Source: Phaeoceros laevis (lineage: Eukaryota; Anthocerotophyta; Anthocerotopsida; Notothyladales). From it: 40,250 nt of DNA. The stretch is from positions 1 to 40,250 of the forward strand of contig JBNGIQ010007366.1 of NCBI GenBank assembly GCA_049999765.1. Reading direction: 5' to 3'. A model generated the notes under the pieces. The model was not told the DNA's origin. It was given only the letters and a program-made list of their open reading frames with translations, and did no database searches. The translations under genes were made by a program, and so were the position numbers. This document shows, in pieces, positions 1-8,020 of the stretch. Within the stretch, counting starts at the first letter, position 1. Each line of letters begins with the position of its first letter.

Positions 1-1465
1 AGATGGAACTCCTTACCCTCACGCAAAGCTCCTACGCTGGCACATGCCTTCAGGAGGCAGACAAACGTACAAGAATTTGGTGTAACACCCTCCCTTAGCA
101 TCGTTTTGTAAAGCGTGAGGCCTTCGTAACCCATGGCCTGTTGAGCATATCCTGCAATCATGGCTGTCCAGATCACCACGTCTCTTGCAGGCAAAGCATC
201 AAAAACTCTGCGAGCATCCTCTAAACTCCCGCATTTGGCATACATGTCCACCAGGCAGCTGCCAACAAACATATTAGGATCAACCTTACTCCTCAGAATA
301 TCGGCATGGACCTCCTTGCCCAAACTGAGATCCGCTGTTAGTACACATGCTTTAAGGACTGCCACAAATATGTGATTGTCTGGTTTAACAGTTGACTGCC
401 GCATCTGTCGATACAGGTCAATGGCACTGGTGGGCTGTCCATGTTCAGCATGTGCTAAAATTATGGCAGCCCACATGTAGGCGTCTGGTGCAGCAACTTT
501 GCTGAATACCTGCAGTGCTTCCTGTAACCTCCCATGGGAGGCATACATACGAATGAAGTGATTGGCCAAAAAGACATTTGCTTCATACCCGCTTCTGACA
601 GCAAGAGCATGCACACGCCTGCCAAGAGACAAATTCTTTTCGGCCCTGCACCTTTTGAGAATGCGATAGAAGAGAGAACCATCAACATAACACCCACGGT
701 TGATCAGAATGGTCAGTGCTTCAACAACCTCGCCAAGATTCCCCTCCTTGCAGAGTTTCTTCAAGGTTCCAGCCTTTACAATATCTTCATAGGGTACAGT
801 CCTGCAAGGTTGAAGGAAAAGTCAAACGAAAATATAACATGATGGGTTTGCATTTTGCAGAGCGGACTAACTGAACAGAGTGCCGGTAACACTCCAGATC
901 AAGAAGAAACAGAGCTGGTGGAAAAACTTGAACCTTGCAGCATCGTGACGCTCAGCTTCCCAGTCAAATACAAGCTGATTCGATGCTCTGCCTCTCAATG
1001 AATCAACGCCGACTGCTGGTTCTGATCTCGCATTGGGTATTGCATGTTGTGAGTCAAACCACAGGGGATTCCCCGTTGTCAACTCTGGGTCATGAGGGTG
1101 CGTCTGCAAATGCTAAAAAATCAACTGACTCACCAACTTCTCAAACCATATGCTGTTCATCACACCAATCGAAGTGCAAAATTTACTACCTTACTTGACC
1201 CGTCCCACCATTCCGAATGGTGGACCATAAAAATTTCGGTCGGGATCACTGCAAGCCAGCTGAAATGAGATACTGAGAGCTCGTCACCTCCACAGGGCAG
1301 TTGAATGAGGAGCGGGCACGGCAGGCACTCACCTGGAACAAATGGACGTCTGTGTTTGTCCCCTGTGCTCCGCAATGATGAAAGGTGTCTGCACCTATTC
1401 TCAAAATAGCAGCTTGATTTGCAGTGCCTCACGGTGGCGACAAGAATTTCGCCCCCCTTCTTCAT
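1..1465 (-). CDS. Spliced PLS-type PPR protein with split PDF-like exons, 5' part only (runs off left edge)
   Basis: Read on the minus strand. The main exon (801 down to 1) is open throughout and encodes PPR motifs in P-L-S order, e.g. FLANHFIRMYASHGRLQEA and [13 protein letters not shown]. No ATG lies in frame before the PPRs; TTGCAG at 802-807 is the likely acceptor. Upstream exons in matching phase are 1103-934 (acceptor TTTGCAG, contains DPELTTGNPLWFDSQ), 1248-1190 (contains EIFMVHHSEWWDGSSK) and 1465-1333 (donor CAG|GTGAGT; first ATG at 1465). Joined, EWWDGSSK followed by DPEL and PLWFDS resembles the PDF motif of plant OSB organellar single-strand DNA-binding proteins (WWDyR..K, PDF, LWl). 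The product is probably an organellar RNA-binding or RNA-editing factor. Its C-terminal class (E or DYW) lies outside the window. PPR exon is near certain; the upstream exons and true start are inference. Confidence 0.75.
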
Positions 1466-1679
1466 TTCTCTGGTTCCCGCAGCTCCCTTGCGGCCAGCAA
1501 GCCATCACACTTTCCGAACAATCTCAGAACGGCCCTCAACGCACCCTCTGCCTCAAGCTACTCCACATTCCGGCAGCCAAGGCAGGTGTCGCCGCGAAAG
1601 CATCGATATCATGATGACAGTTCCACGGCGGGTATCCCCGATCCCGTGACAGGCCCTCCAGCAGTGCTGCACAGTATTA

Positions 1680-1800
1680 CCATCCAGGGTAGAGGGATGG
1701 AAACAGCTGGCCTAGCATAATGTCGCCAACCAGATGTACTTGGCCTCCACCCTCGAGCATGTCCATCAGCAGCTTCTGTTCACCACCACTCCAAGTCTTC
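1680..1800 (-). other. Possible decayed OB-fold (OSB-like) segment upstream of the PDF-like exons
   Basis: The minus strand reads LLMDMLEGGGQVHLVGDIML and ends at a possible donor, GGATG|GTAATA, near 1681. OSB proteins begin their single-strand DNA-binding OB fold with a similar VNLIGxV stretch, and a KKGGEILVATV stretch in the next exon (1465-1430) is loosely like the end of that fold. The intervening part is not recognisable. It may be a relic of an OSB N terminus, a divergent exon of the PPR gene, or chance. Confidence 0.2.
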
Positions 1801-1894
1801 AGCTTCCTAGCCAAAGTAGTAGTTACCGTCACCGCCCTTTCCAGCTCCCAATCTTGAAACCTGCTGGCGCCGCAGCCTGAATGACGCCCAGCTT

Positions 1895-1984
1895 GCAGCC
1901 TCCATGGCGTCACAGCCAGCAGCCCACATGGCCCAGGCTGCAGCCTCCATAGCGTCACAACCTGCAGCCACCATGGCGCATGTC
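1895..1984. repeat. Two-copy 45-bp tandem repeat
   Basis: Units 1895-1939 and 1940-1984 both start GCAGCCTCCAT and share most bases. The period is a multiple of three, so an open plus-strand frame reads AASMASQPAAHMAQA followed by AASIASQPAATMAHV, ending at a TAG just before 2039. No start codon or homologue supports a protein here. Confidence 0.7.
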
Positions 1985-2038
1985 TTCCAACAGCCCGCCG
2001 CCGCTTCTCTCTATTCTTGTTACTTTCCCTCCGGGTAG

Positions 2039-2662
2039 ATGAAAGCATGCGCAGAACCGCCTTCGTCGCATCTTGGAAGAGGCCTGCTCATTCCTGTTGC
2101 TGCTGGGATGACAGGCCATGCTTGCAGGGTGGCACGGAATGTAAAGGCGTCGCAAAAGGACAAGCTACGGGAGGAGGGAGAGCTCATCAATGCGGTTGAT
2201 GCCTTGGCCCTATTGGTGCAGCAAGGTTCTCTGAGTCGATGTTCCCTGCTCTACTGTGTCCTTAGACGGTGTATTGCAGAGAAAGATTTGGGTCTTGGAA
2301 GGCGTGTTCATGCTCTTTCTCGTATAATAGGGTACGAAAAGGACTCCTTCCTGGCCAACCACTTCATCCGCATGTATGCATCTCATGGGAGGTTGGAGGA
2401 AGCAATGGAAGTGTTTTCCGAAGTCAATGCTGCAGACATCTTCATGTGGAATTCAATCATTTCCGCTTATAGTGACTATGGGCAGCCAACTCAGTCTATC
2501 AATCGATATCGACAGATGTGCAAGTCGACGGTGAAACCGAATAGCTATGTCTTTGTGAGAGAGGTCTTGAGAAAGTTTGCTGCACTAAATGATCTTTCTG
2601 AAGACCAAACTTTCAAATCTGAGCATATCTCAAGAGATTTGAAAGTTTGCTGCACTAAATGA
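2039..2662 (+). pseudogene. Truncated N-terminal PPR gene fragment
   Basis: The 207-residue frame has a PPR-family N terminus closely related to the gene at 1-1465 and to that at 28948-32080: GELINAVDALALLVQ, RRCIAEKDLGLGRRVHAL, then FLANHFIRMYASHGRLEEAM and one more P-type motif (FMWNSIISAYSDYGQ). Homology stops near residue 175 (YVFVREVLRKFAALND), where an L motif should continue. The frame ends soon afterwards inside a short duplicated sequence. With about three motifs and no E or DYW domain it cannot act like its relatives. It is either a truncated copy or the 5' end of a gene disrupted at about 2600. Its 3' end faces the DYW:KP gene 52 bases away. Start at 2039 is the first ATG of the frame; other Met codons follow. 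Confidence 0.7.
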
Positions 2663-2663
2663 T
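2571..2663. repeat. 23-bp direct repeat at the break in the PPR fragment
   Basis: GAAAGTTTGCTGCACTAAAT followed by GAT occurs at 2571-2593 and again at 2641-2663. The first copy reads KFAALND, the second is in another frame and supplies the stop codon. It coincides with the loss of PPR homology and so probably records the rearrangement that truncated the gene. Confidence 0.85.
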
Positions 2664-2714
2664 GATGGAGCGGTGGAGCTGCTTCACTTAGAGCGGTGTT
2701 TCGTTTCGTCTCGC

Positions 2715-5618
2715 TCAATGTCGACCCTTACAGGTACAGGACCCTGCCTCAAATCGATGCACACGGTATGCATCCCTCACAACAATGTTCCTATTTTCAA
2801 CCCGTGACATAACCTCGGTGGAAGAGTGGCAGTCCCTACACATCCGGAGGTTTTTGGTTACCAGTAGAGGTGTGCCATCGGGAGTGTTCAAGAGACCAAA
2901 CGCCAAAGCCAGTTTCTCAGCATGCCCACACAGTTGATCTTCCTTCTCCTTCTCAGACACTGGCTTCAACACTAGCTTGGTGTGTGGTACATGGTTCCCT
3001 TCCTCCTTCAATCGTTCATTTGTGCTTCGGACCTTGCATGAGAGGTCACCCCTTTCTTCCCCCACAACAAATGTATGCACCTGCTTGTCCACCTCAATGC
3101 CTGCCACTGCAGGTTTCTTGTTAGCTCCCGCCAACTTTCTCAACCGTTCAACTCTACCTACATCCGCCCACCGATCTGCATCTGCGTACATGTTGGCCAT
3201 GAGTACATATGCAGAGGCAGTCTGAGGATCCAGCTTAATAAGACTTTCAAAACACCGTGTTCCCCGCTCTATATCCCCATGACTCTTGCAGGCATTCAGC
3301 AATGACATCAACCCAACAGCATTGTTTTTGCACTCAATCGATAACAGCATCTTCTCTGCTGCAACTAAATGGCCAGCCCGCCCAAGCAGATCAACCATGC
3401 AAATATAATGCTCAGTTGTCGGGTTGAGGCCATGCTGTTTCACCATAGCATCAAAATACTGTTGACCCTTACTGACTAGCCCCTCATGACTGCATGCTAC
3501 AAGAAGGCAAGTAAATGTGGTGTCATCAGGCTGAACACCAGCAAGCATCATCTCTTCGAAACAGGCTGTAGCCTTGTAGCCCTCACTGTTGGTACCATAA
3601 GCACTTATCATGGCAGTCCATGTTACTGCATCCCTTGTGGACAGACTGTCAAACACTTTGCGTGCATCTTCCCACTGGCCACATTTTGCATACATATTTA
3701 CGAGACAAGTGCCCAGTACTACGTCACCTTCAAATAGTCCTCTTTCTACGATCTCTGAGTGCAGCTGCCTGCCCTGTTGTAGAGCACCAGCACTTGCACA
3801 AGCCTTCAAGAGGCAACCAAACGTAACACTGTTTGCTAAAATCAGGCCTTCCTGCTCCATCATTGCATACAATGTAAGCGCCTGGGGACCAAGCCCTTGC
3901 TCAGCATACCCATTAATCATGGCAGTCCATGTTACTGCATCCCTTGTGGACAGACTGTCAAAGACTTCGCGTGCATCTTCCAGCTTGCCACATTTTGCAT
4001 ACATGTTCACCAAACAATTGCCCAGTACTATGTCACTTTGAAGTAGTCCTCTTTCCACGATCTCTGAATGCAGCTGCCTGCCCTGCTGTAGAGCACCAGC
4101 ACTTGCACAAGCCTTTAGGAGGCAAGCGAACGTAACACTGTTTGCTAAAATCAGGCCTTCCTGCTCCATACTTGCATACAATGCGAGCGCCTGGGGACCC
4201 AGCCCATGCTCAGCATACGCGCTTATCATGGCAGTCCACGTTCCCGCATTCCTTGTGGACAGACTGTCAAACACCTCTCGTGCATCTTCCAACTGGCCAC
4301 ATATGCCATACATCTTTACGAGACAGTTGCCCAGTACGATGTCACCTTCAAGTAGACCTCTTTCCAGGATCTCTGAGTGCAGCTGCCTGCCCTGCTGCAG
4401 AGCACCAGCACTTGTACAAGCCTTCAGGAGGCAAGCAAATGTAACACCGTTTGCTAAAGTCAGGCCTTCCTGCTGCATCCTCGCATACAATGTGAGCGCC
4501 TGGGGACCGAGCCCATGCTCAGCATACCCATTTATCATGGCATTCCATGTTACCGCATCCCTTGTGGCCAGACTGTCAAACAGCTTGCGTGCATCTTTCA
4601 ACTGGCCACGCTTTGCATACCCAGCGATCATGGCATTCCATGTCACTGCATTCCTTGTGGCCATACTGTCAAAAACCCTCCGTGCATCTTCCAATTCCCC
4701 ACATTTTGCATACATGTCCACCAGGCAGTTGCAAACAAAAGAGTTGGGATGCATGCAACTCTCCAACACATGAGCGTGCACCTGCCTGCCAGATTCCACA
4801 TCTTCCGCTTTTGCACAAGCTTGCAAGGCAGCGACAAAGATGTGACTATCTGCCTCCAAACCTGAGCTGCGCATCTCATTGTACAGCTTAATGGCCACAC
4901 TAGGTTTCCCGTGTTCAGCATGTGCAGATATAGTGGAGCACCACATGAAGACATCAGGTTTGGGCACCCTTTTGAAGACCTCCATTGCCTCGTGTAACCG
5001 GCCTTGAAATGCATACATGCGCAAGAGATGGTTTCCCAAAAATGCATTGGATCCGTACCCAAGCTTGACAGTGAGAACATCAAGTCGTCGCCCCAACACC
5101 AGATTTTTCTCAGCCCCACATCTCCGGATGACTCTGTACAGGAGGGAAGTGGACACACTACATTGTGTGTCCGCTAAGTCGCTCAAAGCGTCAACTGCTC
5201 GATTTAACTGCCCATTCGCACACAGTTCGTTCACCGCCTGCGAAGTTGCGTGCCCTTGGCACTCTGTCGCCATTGGAGCGCTAGCATGATGGTGCAACAA
5301 GGACTTGGAGGTAGGCTGAACAGACAGTCCAATCCGCCTCTCCAGCACGGTGAGCTGCGCGTCAACCCAGTGAGGCTTGTAGAAGTTGTTCAGCCAGAGG
5401 GGCTCCTTGCACTCCTTGAGCCTGAAGTCGGGAGAGCGGGCGCTCTTCTTGTTCGTCCTGTAGTCCCACCACAATGTGGAGTCCAAGAAACATTGCCTCC
5501 AGAACAACTCTTGCCGCTCTACTCCACTGCTACTGTCTGGTATGTCTAGATTGGCTGCTAAGCAACTGCAGGGCACGAATGTGTGGCTTGGGTGAATCCA
5601 TTTGCTCGGTGAATCCAT
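2715..5618 (-). CDS. PPR RNA-editing factor, PLS-E-DYW:KP class, with N-terminal PDF motif
   Basis: 967 residues in one exon. Residues about 36-95 form a clear PDF motif: ELFWRQCF, WWDYRTNKK, SPDFRLKE, EPLWLN, HWVDAQL, LERR, as in OSB single-strand DNA-binding proteins. PPR motifs in P-L-S order follow from about 120, then E and E+ motifs, a KKPAVAGIEV box replacing the canonical EPGxSWIEV, and a deaminase-like domain with HAEK at 899-902, CRDCH (zinc) and terminal GRH. PLS proteins bind organellar RNA one base per motif; the DYW:KP type is linked to U-to-C editing, whereas ordinary DYW domains deaminate C. Three P-L-S units are near-identical copies spaced 309 bases. ATG 5618 starts the frame; a TGCAG at about 5568 could instead be an acceptor for an upstream exon. 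Very sure of class; direction of editing is from family knowledge. Confidence 0.93.
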   Translation of the reverse strand: MDSPSKWIHPSHTFVPCSCLAANLDIPDSSSGVERQELFWRQCFLDSTLWWDYRTNKKSARSPDFRLKECKEPLWLNNFYKPHWVDAQLTVLERRIGLSVQPTSKSLLHHHASAPMATECQGHATSQAVNELCANGQLNRAVDALSDLADTQCSVSTSLLYRVIRRCGAEKNLVLGRRLDVLTVKLGYGSNAFLGNHLLRMYAFQGRLHEAMEVFKRVPKPDVFMWCSTISAHAEHGKPSVAIKLYNEMRSSGLEADSHIFVAALQACAKAEDVESGRQVHAHVLESCMHPNSFVCNCLVDMYAKCGELEDARRVFDSMATRNAVTWNAMIAGYAKRGQLKDARKLFDSLATRDAVTWNAMINGYAEHGLGPQALTLYARMQQEGLTLANGVTFACLLKACTSAGALQQGRQLHSEILERGLLEGDIVLGNCLVKMYGICGQLEDAREVFDSLSTRNAGTWTAMISAYAEHGLGPQALALYASMEQEGLILANSVTFACLLKACASAGALQQGRQLHSEIVERGLLQSDIVLGNCLVNMYAKCGKLEDAREVFDSLSTRDAVTWTAMINGYAEQGLGPQALTLYAMMEQEGLILANSVTFGCLLKACASAGALQQGRQLHSEIVERGLFEGDVVLGTCLVNMYAKCGQWEDARKVFDSLSTRDAVTWTAMISAYGTNSEGYKATACFEEMMLAGVQPDDTTFTCLLVACSHEGLVSKGQQYFDAMVKQHGLNPTTEHYICMVDLLGRAGHLVAAEKMLLSIECKNNAVGLMSLLNACKSHGDIERGTRCFESLIKLDPQTASAYVLMANMYADADRWADVGRVERLRKLAGANKKPAVAGIEVDKQVHTFVVGEERGDLSCKVRSTNERLKEEGNHVPHTKLVLKPVSEKEKEDQLCGHAEKLALAFGLLNTPDGTPLLVTKNLRMCRDCHSSTEVMSRVENRNIVVRDAYRVHRFEAGSCTCKGRH
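3600..4600 (-). repeat. Homogenised 309-bp tandem repeat coding for P-L-S triplets
   Basis: On the plus strand the block beginning ATGGCAGTCCA or ATGGCATTCCA, followed by CCTTGTGG and CAGACTGTCAAA, recurs at about 3610, 3919, 4228 and 4537, a spacing of 309 bases (103 codons). Each unit codes one P, one L and one S motif (TFACLLKACASAGALQQGRQ and so on). The copies are far more alike than other PPRs in this gene, so they arose by recent unequal exchange or conversion. Confidence 0.9.
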
Positions 5619-6387
5619 CCCGAAAGACCTTGTGGTGACCTTGCCAAGGTCTTACTTGCAGGCTGCAGTTGTGGCCCAGTTGCCATCCCTCATAAGGAAC
5701 CAAGGTCTCCACAAAGCTAGTCCTAAAGTTGTGGTTTCCTTGTGTTATAGTAAGTTGTGGTTTCCTTCTGGAATGGGCGTGCTCAAGTCGGACTTTTGTT
5801 TGTTGCAGAAGAAAAAGACCGTGGGAATTGAACACCTCGCCAGGTATTTCAACCGGCAACCGGAAGCTCCTGTCTGGGAAAGTTAAGCGACGTTCAACAA
5901 ACCCAGTAAATTTTGTCAAATGTTGTCTGAAAGCAGGTCTCTCAGAGAGTATCTCAGATGTGGATGCGTATATTCATGTCTATGCCATGCACTTGTACAT
6001 GCATACATGCATCCTCATCAGGGAGCCGGAAGTTCCAGTCGTATAGGCGAAGAATCGAATACACCGTCATGCCGATGACAGTTGCTACGCAGTGTACGAT
6101 CCTGAGCAGATTGCAGAAGAGGAAGCAGGAAGGAAAATCTCGTCTATAACCTTCTCGTATTCACATTGTTCAGCATTGTCATTTGAAGCGTGCTGATACC
6201 GTCTCAATCATGTCGATCAAAGTCCCCTCTCAAGTACTAGTAGTAGGGAACATAATCATGAGACATATGCATACAAACGGAAAAGAGTAAGGATCTGGAT
6301 ACAGTCCAGATTGCCTTGCCGCCTGGCAGGTCTACACATCTATCTAGAGACAAACCAGTATCTACAAGAGGCGTACATTCTGCCACT
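5619..6387. other. Intergenic stretch: leader/promoter of the DYW:KP gene and 3' flank of the LEA gene
   Basis: No convincing gene. It holds a short direct repeat (AAGTTGTGGTTTCCTT near 5726 and 5753) and one copy of a dispersed repeat at 5821-5885. Minus-strand translation above 5618 stays open for a while but resembles nothing known to me. Confidence 0.5.
5821..5885 (-). repeat. Dispersed repeat, copy 1 (tRNA-like B box)
   Basis: About three quarters identical over 65 bases to 25813-25878. On the minus strand both carry GGTGTTCRATTCCCA, which fits a polymerase III B box (GGTTCRANTCC), followed in copy 2 by a CTA-rich tail. I infer a SINE-like element; no A box or full tRNA fold could be established. 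Confidence 0.5.
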
Positions 6388-7872
6388 TCAGAGCTTGGGA
6401 TAATTCTTAGCATCGCTGCCAGTCTCCAAAGGATCAACAGGATCGATGTCACCGTGGTCCTGAGGATCAGCAGTAGCAGCCACAGCTAATTTTCGGGAGA
6501 TGTCTCCTCCAGCTGGTTTGTCAGCAACATCAGAGGCGCGGTCTGCGGTTGCGTGTGCATCATCCCGAGGACTAGTAGGGCTTCCTCCTGACAATGCTTC
6601 TTTGAGCTGCTGCACCTTCTCCCCGAGCGCTGCAAACAAGCCCTTACCCTGCTCTTCCGTTGGATGCTCTTTCGTATAGTCAGTGGTGCCTCCCTCTCGG
6701 GTAGTCTCCTGGGCTTTGCGCCTAGCTTTCTCGGCGGTACTCTCGGCTCTTTCCTTCAACTCACCCGTGCGGTCCCCAGCTTCCGCAGATTTGCTTTTCG
6801 CTGCCTCCTTCGTTTCTCCAGCTTTCTCCTTCACGGATTCCCCGGTTTCTCCAGCCTTCCTTTTAGCCTCCTCCGTCGTTTCTCCGGCTCTCTGCTTCAT
6901 GCTCTCAGTGGTTTCCGCAGCCTTCCTCTTGGCCTCCTCCACCCTGCGCTGGAATTCTTCCTTTGTTTCACTCGCACGCTGCTTCAAATCCTCGGTGGTT
7001 TCCGAAGCCTTCTGCTTGGCAGACTCTGTTGTCTCAGAAGCCTTCTGCTTGGCGGACTCTGTTGTGTCGGAACCCGTCTCCTTGGCAGACTGCGTGTACT
7101 CGGAGGCCTTCTGCTTGGCAGCTTCAGCGGTCTCAGAGGTCTTCTCCTTCGCAGACTGTGCTGTTTCACTCATCCGGCGCTGGAAATCTTCCTTGGTCTC
7201 TCCCGCCCTCTGCTTCATGGATTCAGCCGTCTCCCCCGCATAATCCTTGGCAGACTCCGTGGTTTGCGATGTCTTCTCCGAAGCGGCGCCTGTCAGCTCC
7301 CCTGCTTTGCTCTTGGTTGCCTCGTACGCTTCCCCTAGCATGCTCCTGTCCTCCTCACGAGCCCGCTGCTGATCTCCGGGCATGAGCCCCTCCAGCTTCT
7401 GCCGAGCAGCCTCCACCATCTCCTGGAGCTTGCTCAGGGCCGAGTCCTTGCTCTCCACCGACTTCTCCTTGGCCCTCTCGGACGCCTCCGCTAGAGCTTC
7501 TTTGGCCTTGATGTAGCGGTCCTGCGCTTCTTTCAACGTCGCTGCCGTGGTGTCGGATGCAGCGCTCCCGTACTCTGACATGGATTCCTTCACCTTCTCG
7601 GTTCCAGATGAGGCTTTCTCCTTCGCCTCCCGCGCTCTCTCCTCCGCCTCTCGCCCTGCGTCAGTGCGGTACTCCTTGTCCGTCGCCATCGCAACAACAG
7701 CTAATCCGAGCTTACGATGCTGCTCGCTCCGGTGCCTGCCGCCGACACTCACCGATTGAGGTGCAAACCGATGAGACTTGCGGAATGCGCAGGATCTGGA
7801 TGAGGCTTCTGCGCAGAAGGACGCGCAGGCGGACGAATCGAAGCCCTTGGTGTTGACAAAGCACGAGATCAT
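6388..7872 (-). CDS. Group 3 late embryogenesis abundant (LEA_4) protein, possibly plastid-targeted
   Basis: 494 residues from ATG 7872 (433 from ATG 7689). From MATDKEYR on, the protein is a very hydrophilic Ala/Glu/Lys/Thr-rich chain with no Cys or Trp and many 11-residue LEA_4 repeats such as TESAKQKASET, TESMKQRAGET and EEAKRKAGETG, covering roughly residues 170-400. Such proteins are disordered when wet, form amphipathic helices on drying, and protect membranes and enzymes. The 61 residues before MATDK (MISCFVNTKGFDSSAC, Ser/Arg/Ala-rich, few acids, ending LGLAVVA) look like a chloroplast transit peptide; if they are leader only, translation starts at 7689. The frame stays open to 8007, but that extension is Pro/Cys-rich and unlikely. 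A palindromic ACGT element lies 143 bases upstream. Confidence 0.88.
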   Translation of the reverse strand: MISCFVNTKGFDSSACASFCAEASSRSCAFRKSHRFAPQSVSVGGRHRSEQHRKLGLAVVAMATDKEYRTDAGREAEERAREAKEKASSGTEKVKESMSEYGSAASDTTAATLKEAQDRYIKAKEALAEASERAKEKSVESKDSALSKLQEMVEAARQKLEGLMPGDQQRAREEDRSMLGEAYEATKSKAGELTGAASEKTSQTTESAKDYAGETAESMKQRAGETKEDFQRRMSETAQSAKEKTSETAEAAKQKASEYTQSAKETGSDTTESAKQKASETTESAKQKASETTEDLKQRASETKEEFQRRVEEAKRKAAETTESMKQRAGETTEEAKRKAGETGESVKEKAGETKEAAKSKSAEAGDRTGELKERAESTAEKARRKAQETTREGGTTDYTKEHPTEEQGKGLFAALGEKVQQLKEALSGGSPTSPRDDAHATADRASDVADKPAGGDISRKLAVAATADPQDHGDIDPVDPLETGSDAKNYPKL

Positions 7873-8014
7873 ACAGGCTAGCTCAAAGGTTCTCAGAGCA
7901 GGCGATAGCGTGGTACAAACCTTCGCATGTGGTGGTTTAAAGCCCGGAAGCGAATGCCAGAGTGGACAAACTCCACGCGGCGGATCACAGTGCCGCCAAG
8001 GCGCCACCTACCTC

Positions 8015-8020
8015 CACGTG
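8015..8020 (-). promoter_or_regulatory. ABRE/G-box upstream of the LEA gene
   Basis: CACGTG, read on the gene's strand as CTCACGTGGAGG, 143 bases before ATG 7872. ACGTGG/T elements bind bZIP factors of the abscisic-acid pathway and are typical of LEA promoters. A CCACGCGG at about 7973-7980 could be a coupling element. Function is inferred from position and gene type. Confidence 0.55.

Noticed and set aside
3600-4600. CRISPR-like array of regular repeats
   Set aside because: The repeats are 309 bases, coding and without spacers; they are PPR triplets in a plant gene.
3600-4870. Overlapping plus-strand open frames with repeated ACPVVEHQHLHKP-like text
   Set aside because: They are antisense reflections of the repeated P-L-S triplets of the minus-strand DYW:KP gene.
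6664-7385. Long plus-strand frames rich in Leu/Ser opposite the LEA gene
   Set aside because: Antisense shadow of the repetitive LEA coding region; low complexity and no start or family match.
7873-8007. In-frame N-terminal extension of the LEA protein to ATG 8007
   Set aside because: The extra 45 residues are Pro/Cys/His-rich, unlike either a transit peptide or LEA sequence, and probably lie in the leader.
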